Positions 1 through 8,249 of a stretch of 22,187 bases of DNA are shown here, piece by piece (position 1 is the stretch's first letter; every line of letters begins with the position of its first letter). The translations under genes and the position numbers were made by a program. The notes beneath the pieces were generated by a model. That model ran no database searches. It saw nothing but the letters and a program-made list of their open reading frames with translations, and was not told the origin of the DNA. Source of the DNA: Xanthoparmelia taractica (lineage: Eukaryota; Ascomycota; Lecanoromycetes; Lecanorales; Parmeliaceae). Where the stretch lies: assembly GCA_033085395.1 (NCBI GenBank), contig JANQBS010000451.1:1-22187 (forward strand), read 5' to 3'.

Positions 1-780
1 GTTTATCTTAATATTACTTATTAAGTATCGGAGTTTAATAATTACTTAAGCTAATTTCGCTCTAACTTATATATTAAACTAAAATTTTCTTATCTTATTC
101 GCCACCTAATATAAGAAATAATTTATATTATAAAATACCTCTATATATATTAGAAATTTCCCAGATTATTTTATAATACTAGTAATTTCTTATCTCGTAT
201 CTTTATAAGTAATCTAATATAATCTCTTCATGATACTCTCTTATAATATAATATAATACGATATAATATGAAATATCCCATTAAATGTACTAGATCTTTT
301 CGGTTCGTACGCTTAAAGATTAATATCTTTAACTTTAATATAAAAGCTATACTTTTATAATAAAATAATAATAATTATTAATAACTCGTCGCGTTTTTTT
401 TAAAAAGATAATATTAGCGAAATAAAATTATAAGACTTATAATTAGAAATTACTTATTATTATTATAGCGATAAAATAATAGCGTTATTATTTATAAGAT
501 AATAATTATTATATTAAGATTTAAATAGATTATAATAATTTTAAAAGATTTATAAAATAAAAGAAACTTAATTTAAAATAGACTTATTAAGCGCTAAAGT
601 TAATTGTTTATAACTTTAAGATTTTTTATCTAGTAAAAAAATTAAATTTTATAAATACGTCGTCGCGACGATTAGATTATAAAAATTTATTATTATTAAA
701 TATTAAATTATTATTAATATTTTAAAATAAACTTATTCTTTAAATTATTAATAAGCTATCGTAAAGAGATAAAAAAGTTA
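1..780. other. RIP-degraded AT-rich DNA, no gene seen
   Basis: This stretch is very AT-rich, with few CpA or TpG dinucleotides and many TpA, while CpG is kept (for example the CGTCGTCGCGACG run near 659-671). All six frames are crowded with TAA and TAG stops. It is probably an old repeat worn down by RIP, but I recognise no protein family, terminal repeat or RNA gene in it. Confidence 0.6.
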
Positions 781-799
781 TAATAATAATATTAGAAAT

Positions 800-905
800 A
801 GGGTCTTGGTGAGCCCTAAGCGAGGGGACTCTAAATCGCTTGATATACGTATACTGGGCGAACCCTTAGCGAATAAGCTTAAACAAGCGATCTCTCTAAG
901 TTTTC
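800..905. repeat. Less mutated patch with short inverted and direct repeats, possibly LTR remains
   Basis: This patch has more G and C than its surroundings and keeps several TG and CA steps (GTCTTGGTGAGCCC, ATACTGGGCG). An 8-bp inverted repeat, ATCGCTTG at 835-842 and CAAGCGAT at 884-891, encloses two near-identical 9-mers, CCTAAGCGA and CCTTAGCGA. It lies just upstream of the plus-strand gypsy gag remains, where a 5' LTR or leader would be expected. I infer it may be part of that LTR; no second copy is in the window to prove it. Confidence 0.3.
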
Positions 906-1099
906 TTTTCTTCTTTCTTAAGAATTAGTCTTATTATTAGATCTATATATGAAATATATATCTCTTTAATTTTATATTACTATATAACTCTAAGACTCTA
1001 ATCTAGAATTAAGTCTAATAATTTTCATTCTTTTAACTCTTCTTAGAAATAGCGATTCGAAATTAATCTAATAATTACGATTAGAGCGTAGACGTCGCG

Positions 1100-2400
1100 A
1101 TCTTAAAATAAATTCTCGTTATTAAATATAATATCGAATTAAAATATTATTACGATTTAATCTAAAAAACTAGATTATATCTTAGATCTTAATAAAAAGA
1201 TTCGTATTAAAATTATCGATAATAATCTTAATAGAGAATCGAGCGATAATAATAATAGCGAAAATAATATTAAGAATAATTAAGAAAGTATATCTAACGA
1301 AGAGTAAGATATAAATAAGTAGAATATACTTATTCTAAACGAAAGAATCGCGCGTATTACTTATAAACGAGATTAGCTTATATAGTAGCGTCGACTCGAA
1401 TTTCTCGAAATAGAAATTAATATACTTAAACGAGATTAAACGTCTAAAGATCGTAGTCGTAATAACGAAAGTAATATACTCGAGTTATTTATAATTCGAG
1501 ATACGAAATAAATCGCTAATATCGATCTTAAACTTATTAATATTATTTCGTAACCTTATAAATTAATTAGATTAGAAAAATTATTAATTTATTATAGTAA
1601 GTTAATTAAAGAATATTATAACTTCGTACGAGAGATTAATAAGACGTTTTATCTTATATCGAAAAATTTCTTTATCGAAAAAACTAAAATTTTTTAAATA
1701 TCTTAATTTCTTAATAATAATTAATAAGAGCTTTAGATTAATAAGAAAGATAAGTATTTAAATCGTTATTATACTTAATAGAAGTTTATTGATTTTCTAT
1801 TAAATTAAATTAAGAACTCGATAAATCGCGATCTCGACGTTACTTAATAATATACTAACACTTAATAGAGAAAAAATTAAATAATACATTAATTTAATAA
1901 ATTTCTTCGATTCTGAAAAACGTAAATAAATCCCTATATCGAGAATTAATAAGTATATTACTTATTAACGAAGCTTCGTTTAGAACTTCGTTATAAATTA
2001 ATCGATATTTAGATAATATTAATAAAGTAAAATAAGTTATTAACGCTTACGACACGCTTAAAAAATAATAGAAGAAAATAAAATTCTTTTTTTAAGAGAT
2101 AGAAAGTTAAGAGTATTTCTATCTCTTAAGAAAATTAGAATTAAAAAAATTAGAGTTCTTAATATAAAAAATAATAATAAAACGTAGTCGTCGTAAAGAT
2201 AAAACGAATCTTATTCGAATAATAAACGACTTAAAGGCGATAAATCTAAAGATAATAAGTTAAAGAATCTTAATAAGATTTAATATTATAATTATAAGAA
2301 GTATAATTATTATATTAACACTTATATTAAATCGAAGAAATAAAAGACGAATAATCTTAATAAGATCTTACTCGAATTTATTAATAAATATAAGCTATAC
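1100..2400 (+). pseudogene. Gag-like part of the plus-strand gypsy relic
   Basis: Fragmentary plus-strand reading frames rich in Lys, Glu, Leu and Ile fill this stretch and end in a zinc-knuckle-shaped motif at 2284-2325. Gag proteins bind and package the element RNA in the cytoplasm. The frames are interrupted by many TAA and TAG codons, and 1028-1789 contains no CpA or TpG at all. Only the position before the reverse transcriptase and the knuckle spacing support the name gag. The body of the protein is too altered to compare by eye. Confidence 0.45.
2284..2325 (+). other. CCHC zinc knuckle with all four ligand codons now Tyr
   Basis: Tyr codons stand at 2284, 2293, 2308 and 2323, exactly in the C-x2-C-x4-H-x4-C spacing of a retroviral-type nucleocapsid zinc knuckle. 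TGT to TAT and CAT to TAT are both single RIP-type changes, so one process explains the loss of every metal ligand. A Thr-Tyr-x-Lys-Ser-Lys-Lys tail follows, like the basic residues that usually follow such knuckles. It marks the end of gag. Confidence 0.6.
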
Positions 2401-3239
2401 GCGATAGAATTATTAAAAAAAGATAAATTCTTATCGAAGACTTTATAGCGACGAGAATAAAAATAGAAGTAATATCGATCTTATTATTAATTTATAAGAA
2501 TAAGATACTTCTAAAGAATTAAGACGAGTCGCTAATTCCCGATAAATTTTATTTTAATATCGATATTAAAGTAAATATACTTAAGTAGCGCTTTACACTT
2601 AAATATAATCTAATTAAAATTAATAATTATTTATCAAAGCCGATTTAAATAAATAACAAGTTAATATATTACTATAATATCTATCTAATAACGTATTAAT
2701 TACGAGATAATTAAGATCGTATTAAGTGTTACGAATATATATTCTATATTATTAATAAAGAGAAACCTTAAATAGTGCTCGATCTTTTTACTTTAATCTA
2801 TAAAGATATTAAGATAGATATAATCGATTAGACTTAGCGTTTGAAAGTTAAAAAGTAGTTATTTAAGATTCTAAAATCTTAATAATTTACTAATACTCTA
2901 AACGATTATAAGACACTTTATATTTTAATTATAACGAATATTCTAATATAAAAGAGATATATCTATAACTTAGCGAGAATATAGAATATTCGAATAGATA
3001 GCGCGAAGATTATTTAAAAGCTTCTCGATAAACTAAAAAAATATAAAAATATATTCTTATCGAAAGAGATAGAACAACTCTCGTCGTATAAGAGTTATAA
3101 TTATATTATTAAAACGATAGTAAAGTCTTCGTTTAACTCGCTATATTATTTATTTAACATTAAGCTTATAATATTAAAAATCTATCTCGACGAAGCTCTA
3201 ATAAAGAATTAAATTAAATATTCTATAAATTTAATAAAA

Positions 3240-3720
3240 GTCTTTATCTTATTTATCTCGAAGAAAGATAAAAAATTACGTTTATATATCGACTATCGTG
3301 AACTAAATAAGATAATTATTAAAAATTATTATTCGTTATTCTTAATTAGCGAGACGCTTAATCGTCTAAACGATGTTAAGCGATATACTAAATTTGATTT
3401 AAAGAACGCTTATTATCGAATAAAAATTCGTAAGAATAACGAGTAAAAAACGACGTTTTATACTCGTTATAATTATTTCGAATATAAAATAATATCGTTC
3501 GAACTAATAAATATCTTAGTAATCTTTTAAGCTTATATTAATAAGACTTTAACTAGACTAATAGATTATTTCTACGTGATATATCTAAATAATATTCTTA
3601 TCTATTTTAAATTAAAAGATAAGTATTTAAATTACGTAAAATAGATATTAAATTAACTTTAACGATATGATTTTTATATAAGTTTAAAGAAATACGAGTT
3701 CTTCGTTATTAAAGTATAAC
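3240..3720 (+). pseudogene. Ty3/gypsy reverse transcriptase, RIP-inactivated
   Basis: The plus-strand frame reads LRLYIDYRELNKI from about 3274, then KFDLKNAYYRI with the first catalytic Asp codon at 3396, and YLNNILIY at 3582-3605 where Ty3/gypsy enzymes have YLDDILIY. Between them lie recognisable F-E-Y-K and I-N-I-L-V-I-F-Q/stop segments equivalent to the usual fingers-to-palm spacing. Both active-site Asp codons of the YxDD motif are now Asn (AAT AAT). The enzyme would have copied the element RNA to cDNA. Several stop codons (for example in the E-stop-K-T-T segment) confirm it is dead. Confidence 0.85.
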
Positions 3721-4026
3721 TCCTTAATTTTATAATATCTATTAGCGACGTCGAAATAAATAACCGTAGAATAATTATAATTTAAAAATAATCGAAATTA
3801 AAGAGTTATTATAACCTATAAATCTTTTTAAAATTTATAAACTTCTATTAAAGATTTATTTATTATTATTCTTAGATTTTAGTCTTTTTAATAAGACTCT
3901 TTAAGAGAAGCGAAAAGACTATTAAGTAAAGACTCTTTTTATAACTCGAAGTCGCGAAGTATATATTTTAAAAGCTAAAGACGACTTTTATAGATATATC
4001 TCTTTTAAAATACTTTAATTCTTAAC

Positions 4027-4302
4027 TACGGGTCGGAAAGGTGTGGTATCTATTAAATATAGTCGTTTTTAACTTTTTTATAACTTTTTTTAAAAAACTA
4101 TATCTTTTTAATCTATTTATAGAATTTTATAATTATATAAGCGTTCGCTTAAGCTTTTTACGTATTTTTAGAATACAACAAAATATCACGTAATATATTT
4201 ATTAAAAACCCAATGGGAGTATGGGATATCCCATATCTTTCGGTATGGTATTCGAAAAACTAGTCCCATACCATCAAATATACCACACCTTTCCGACCCG
4301 TA
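4027..4302. mobile_element. 272-bp terminal-inverted-repeat element (MITE-like) with TA target duplication
   Basis: The element runs 4029-4300. A perfect 21-bp terminal inverted repeat, CGGGTCGGAAAGGTGTGGTAT at the left, is matched by its exact reverse complement at 4280-4300. It is flanked on both sides by TA (4027-4028 and 4301-4302), the target duplication of the Tc1/mariner/pogo superfamily. It is too short to code for a transposase, so it is a non-autonomous element. The left half is RIP-mutated while the right half (about 4200-4300) keeps many CA and TG steps. A second copy begins at 22115. It sits directly after the gypsy reverse transcriptase relic and may have inserted into it. Confidence 0.85.
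4220..4272. repeat. Palindrome and hairpin arms inside the MITE
   Basis: TATGGGATATCCCATA at 4220-4235 is a perfect 16-bp palindrome. Just beyond it GGTATGG (4242-4248) pairs with CCATACC (4266-4272), giving a possible hairpin with a 17-nt loop. Internal inverted repeats are common in MITEs. No function can be read from sequence alone. Confidence 0.6.
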
Positions 4303-5400
4303 CTCTTTATTTTTCCTCTTCTATTTGATATTTTCTAATTAGATTATCTATTATTTCGATCGTAATTATTTTAATTATTCGAATAAAGTATCTCTTTTTT
4401 TATTCTTAAGTTACTAATTTCTTAACGCTTAAGATTTAGCGAGTCTTAAGAATCTTTAAATTAAAATAAAGATTACTATTATTAATCTTAGGCTTCGTTT
4501 TTACTATTATTCAATTATCGATATTAAAGATCTTAATATATATATTATATATTATTATCGAGAAAGACTTTCTTATTATTATTGCTAATTTATATACTTA
4601 TTTTATCTACGTAATATTCTTCTCTAAAGTCTCTCTCACTTTTATTATTATAATCTATAAAAATAAATTATCGCTCTATAATTTATATATTATTATAATT
4701 TCCTTTATAAGCGTATATTAATCGCTTCTAGAGACTATTAATATTCTCTTCTCTATTATTCTCGCTATAGATTTCTTCTCTTTATTATTTTTTAATTTTA
4801 TTATATTTTAATTTTATTATATTTTAATTTTAATTTTTTAAATTCTCGATTTTTATTATAAAAGATATAAAAGTTATAAAAATAATTAAACTCATAAAGA
4901 AGTTCGTAGATAAGTTCGCGAAAGAATTTCTCTAGCTTTACACGTTAGTTTAAGATCTAGACGCTAAGCTTATATATAAGCTTATATATAATCTTAATAA
5001 AATATTATATAATTCTTTAATCTTATATATATTACTTAATATTTTAAATATTTAATACAAATCGTTATTAATTTAAAGTTCTTATAATATTCGTTCTAAG
5101 TAAGCGCGTTTGAATCTTCGAAAGATATTTTTTAAACGATAATAAGAAAGTTATACGTTATCTTTTCACTCTTAGACGCGTTAACAATAATTTTCTATAT
5201 AGAGATAATATTTATATTACTTATAGACGTGCTCTAATATTATTGTACTCTGCGAGCTATTTTTCTTATTCGTGTTCATCTCCTCTAAACGCGCTATCCT
5301 CTTCTTTAACTCTCCTATTATCTGTATTATCGTTATTAAATAATCTTATTATCGATAATATTAGTAGGTGCTAGCTATTTGAGTTTCTTAAACTATTCGC
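4303..5400. other. RIP-degraded DNA without a recognisable gene
   Basis: AT-rich sequence with stops in all frames. The minus strand of 4320-4800 reads as a charged Lys/Arg/Glu/Asn-rich polypeptide with TAA and TAG breaks, which may be a repeat-derived coding relic but matches nothing I know. From about 5170 to 5380 the sequence keeps more CA and TG (for example TATTGTACTCTGCGAGC near 5241), so it is less damaged. No RNase H or integrase of the upstream gypsy relic is visible here. Confidence 0.5.
4787..4840. repeat. Short AT tandem repeat
   Basis: About three tandem units of a 15-16 bp motif close to TTTAATTTTATTATAT follow one another, the last one degenerating into TTTTAATTTT. It is a simple low-complexity repeat. 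Confidence 0.6.
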
Positions 5401-6364
5401 GACTTATTATCTATTAAAATAAGCGTTCTTCTATTATTTAAACTAGATTCTATATATATTTATAATATATATTCGTCTCTATTATTAATCTCTCGCGTAT
5501 AATAATATAAGAACGATTAACGCTGGTGTTAGTAATTTAAGAGTTTTAATATATATTACTATCTTAATATTATAATTATCGCGACTTTTAATTAATAAAT
5601 ATTCTACGTTCTTACTTAGACGTAAAATTATTATTATTTATATCGACTTATATTTAATTTTCGTTAGATATAATATATAATTAATATAATAGTTATTTAC
5701 TTATAAGATAAATAGATATTAGTAATAGTAAGTTTATAACTATAAGATACGTTCTTATTATAATACTTAATATTTATTTATTTAATTTAAGTCACGTAGT
5801 AATCTTAAATAAATAGTTAATAAGTTTACTTTTAATAATTCGTTTATAATTAAGATTATTATTCTTTTTAAATCTCTTATCGCGATTATAGCGTAATTAG
5901 ATCTTATATCTTTCGCTCTTTTTATTAATCTTAAAGCGTTTAACTATAATAGCGTAGCTCTATTAGATCGTATATTATTAAATCTAAAGAATTAAATCGT
6001 TTAAAGTAAAATACATAAGATCGTTTTAAGATAACTATAGTATAACTATAACTTTAAATACTTAAGTAAATAAAGAGTAATATAAAATAAACTTAATAAA
6101 ATTTACGAGTAAAATATAGATAACTAACTTAATTAAAGAAGATATACGCCTAGTAGTTTAAGAAATATACGTCTATAGATTTAGAGAGTGTACGCCTAAT
6201 AAAAGAGAATATATACGTATAATAACTTTTCTAAATACATTATAAAAAGAAATTTAAAAATCTTTTTTACGGAAGTTTTTTATAAAAAATAAAAAACATT
6301 ATATTTAATAATAACGATAGCGGGATAAGCTACTACGCAATTAGTATACTATAATAATTCCCGT
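5401..6364. other. RIP-degraded DNA upstream of the primase island
   Basis: This is AT-rich DNA with the RIP dinucleotide pattern and no readable gene. Some minus-strand frames between 5400 and 6000 look coding-like once TAA and TAG are ignored, but no family can be named. It contains a 23-bp tandem repeat at 6136-6227. Base composition changes to normal at about 6365. Confidence 0.5.
6136..6227. repeat. 23-bp minisatellite, four imperfect copies
   Basis: The core TACG recurs at 6145, 6168, 6191 and 6214, exactly 23 bp apart each time, within an imperfect unit resembling AGARATATACGYCTARTAGTT. It lies about 320 bp before the primase start codon, just outside the base-balanced island. Copies differ mostly by transitions. 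Confidence 0.7.
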
Positions 6365-6472
6365 ATTAGATTTTGATAGAGAAACCACCGAGGTGCTGCT
6401 AGCGGGCAAAATTCGGTTATTTTGCAAGAGGCAGTACTTAGCGTTGGCTGAGATTTAAAAGGTTCGCAATCA

Positions 6473-6480
6473 ACGCGTCA
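6473..6480 (+). promoter_or_regulatory. MluI cell-cycle box (MCB), candidate MBF-type site
   Basis: ACGCGTCA matches the full ACGCGTNA consensus bound by the Mbp1-Swi6 (MBF) factor in yeasts, which drives DNA-replication genes, including polymerase alpha-primase genes, at G1/S. It starts 71 bp before the chosen primase ATG at 6544, inside the only unmutated non-coding stretch of the window. The match is seen directly; regulation is inferred from the family of target genes. Confidence 0.6.
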
Positions 6481-6518
6481 AACTCAGCAATTCAGCTGTT
6501 GCTCTAAGTGCTACTTCA

Positions 6519-6581
6519 ATGGGTACTTCCAGTACTTTCAATCATGCCACACCCTACAGCCTTAGAGCCTATGGTTTCTGA
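6519..6581 (+). other. Short upstream ORF overlapping the primase start
   Basis: An ATG at 6519 opens a 20-codon frame that stops at TGA 6579-6581, so it overlaps the primase ATG (6544) in another frame. Its context is weak (T at -3), whereas the primase ATG has A at -3, so leaky scanning could pass it. It matters only if transcription starts upstream of 6519, which the sequence does not show. Confidence 0.35.
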
Positions 6582-8249
6582 AGCCTGGATCGTGGAAGAT
6601 AGCAACCTCCCAGACGCGCCTGAGCATGTTCCAGACTTCGCGCAAGAGGAGAGAAACATGGACATGATTGACGATGCATCGCGTTTGGAAGAATCAACAG
6701 GCGAGATGCTGGAGAAAGACGTAAAGCTCGAGAATCTATTTAATGACGTCGACGACGATGAGGACGATGAGTTCTCAGGCTCAGGAGTTTCGAATCCTAA
6801 TAATGAGAGCAGTCCATCAGATGCACCCTTGTGAGGACGTCTCTGCTACAAGAGCATGCCCATTTTTAACTTTGGGTTTTCAGGCTATTCGCTCCATCTG
6901 CAAAGTACACAGATCCGGAAGTCATGCTGGCATTCTACCAACGTCTTTTTCCGTTTCGGTACCTTTTCCAATGGCTGAACCACTCAATGAAACCATCGAA
7001 TGATTTCGGTCATCGGGAGTTCGCGTTCACTTTGCAAAATGACGCCTATCTCAGGTACCAAAGTTTTGCCACAGGCGACCTGTAAGCATACTGTAATTTC
7101 CTTGCGGTCCAGAACTCATATCTCGCAGTCTTCGGAAGGACATTCTTCGCCTCAATCCTTCCCGTTTCGAGATAGGTCCCGTCTACACAGCAAATCCTCG
7201 GGATCGCAAGAGTCTCCGCAAATCCACCGCGTTTCGGCCCAGGGAAAAAGAATTAGTCTTTGACATAGATCTAACGGATTACGACGAAATACGTACCTGC
7301 TGCAACAAAGCAAATATTTGCCACAAATGTTGGTCGTTTGTCACAATGGCCATCAAGGTCGTGGATGCAGCGCTAAGAGAAGATTTTGGATTCCAGCACA
7401 TTATGTGGGTCTATTCAGGGCGAAGAGGAGCACATGCCTGGATTAGCGACAAAAGGGCCAGGAACATGGATGATCAGAAACGAAAAGCGCTCGCAGGATA
7501 TCTGGAGGTTATCAAAGGCGGAGCACAAGGTGGCAAGAGGGTCAATGTGAAGCGGCCTCTACACCCACATTTAGCGTACGTCCCTTTGTCAAGGTCTTAT
7601 TACACTATAAATCTGTCTAATGTTTCGCAGCCGTAGTCTCGACATTTTGAAAGAACACTTCCAGCGCGACATTTTGGAGAACCAGGACCCTTGGGCGGAA
7701 TCCGTGAAGGCTGAGCGTCTCCTTCAGCTACTTCCGGATAAACTGTTGAACGAGCTTTTACGTAAGAAATGGGACGCAGCCCCCGGCCGCTCAAGCGTCA
7801 GCAAATGGGCTGACATAGATGCGCTTGCCAAGACTGGGGCCAGCAAGACGCTGGATGGCAGAGCTTTATTGGAAGCAAAGCAGGATATTGTATTCGAGTA
7901 CACGTATCCGCGTCTCGATGTTGAGGTCAGCAAGAAGCAAATACATTTGCTGAAATCTCCTTTTGTTATACATCCGGGCACCGGAAGAGTATGCGTGCCC
8001 ATCGATACTAAGAGCCTAGCCCAGTTCAACCCTCTTGGAGTGCCGACAGTGACTGATCTTTTGGGTGAAATTGATACGTTTGATGAGAAATCGATAGCGG
8101 AGAAGAGCGGGTTTGAAAAGTCCCAGGACTATGAGAAGACGAGTCTAAGACCCTATGTGGAATATTTTAAGACTTATGTCGCTGGGTTACTTAGGGACGA
8201 GAAGAGCGAAATAAGAGAAAGAGAACACGATTACACGATGGAGTTTTAA
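6544..8249 (+). CDS. PRI1: DNA primase small (catalytic) subunit, four exons
   Basis: This is the eukaryotic primase that makes the RNA primers extended by DNA polymerase alpha in the nucleus. Exons are 6544-6830, 6884-7081, 7129-7575 and 7631-8249, giving 1,551 nt and 516 residues with no frameshift. Residues 1-96 are an acidic tail (DVDDDEDDEF at 68-77). The conserved core starts near Y103 (YTDPEVMLAFYQRLFPF). The catalytic pair D207 and D209 lies in VFDIDLTDYDE, the third Asp is D407 in YPRLDVEVS, and SGRRGAH (258-264) forms part of the nucleotide site. The zinc site is C219, C220, C226 and C229. It ends in TMEF like fungal orthologues. An ORF frame extends upstream to 6508 without ATG; 6544 is the first in-frame ATG. 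There is no sign of RIP inside, unlike all its surroundings, so it is probably expressed and essential. The human protein is about 420 residues; the excess is mainly the N-terminal tail. Confidence 0.95.
6831..6883 (+). other. Primase intron 1 (53 nt)
   Basis: The donor is GTGAGG and the acceptor TTTTCAG, with TTTTTAACT as a likely branch region. It splits a Leu codon (residue 96) after its second base. Without splicing, the frame hits TGA at 6832. Removal joins the acidic tail to the conserved core in frame. Confidence 0.85.
7082..7128 (+). other. Primase intron 2 (47 nt)
   Basis: The donor GTAAGC and acceptor CTCGCAG are both standard. The intron splits Leu codon 162 after the second base. 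Splicing restores the conserved path from LQNDAYLRYQSFATGDL into LRKDILRLNPSRFEIGPVY, which is strong protein-level support. Confidence 0.9.
7576..7630 (+). other. Primase intron 3 (55 nt)
   Basis: The donor is GTACGT, the acceptor TTTCGCAG, and TCTAAT (7615-7620) is a good branch-point match just before the acceptor. It splits Ala codon 311 after two bases. Splicing joins HPHLA to RSLDILKEHF, as in other primases. Confidence 0.9.

Larger units (their letters stand above)
1080..4026 (+). mobile_element. RIP-destroyed Ty3/gypsy retrotransposon, gag to reverse transcriptase, 3' part missing
   Basis: Read on the plus strand, this region shows the order gag, CCHC knuckle (2284-2325), then a Ty3/gypsy reverse transcriptase (about 3240-3720), with in-frame stops that are almost all TAA or TAG, as expected when CAA and CAG codons undergo RIP. 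After the reverse transcriptase the sequence runs on into a thumb or RNase H-like start, then stops at the TA where the inverted-repeat element begins at 4029. Past that element I find no RNase H or integrase in the same direction, so the 3' half is deleted, rearranged or unreadable. Neither LTR can be paired. This is a dead relic. The family assignment is firm from the reverse transcriptase; the 5' boundary is a guess. Confidence 0.75.

Noticed and set aside
4200..4300. Rho-independent terminator-like hairpins
   Set aside because: The hairpins belong to the MITE, and bacterial terminators are not relevant in this genome.
6398..6410. E2F-like GCGGGCAAAA in the primase promoter
   Set aside because: A single loose match to an animal-type consensus; the MCB is the better-supported site in fungi.
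6743..7263. Two plus-strand ORFs of 86 and 87 codons (6743-7003 and 7000-7263)
   Set aside because: They run across primase exons and introns in the wrong frames; the spliced primase frame explains the sequence.
7600..8029. Minus-strand ORFs of 64 and 101 codons
   Set aside because: They are antisense shadows of primase exon 4, with no family resemblance.
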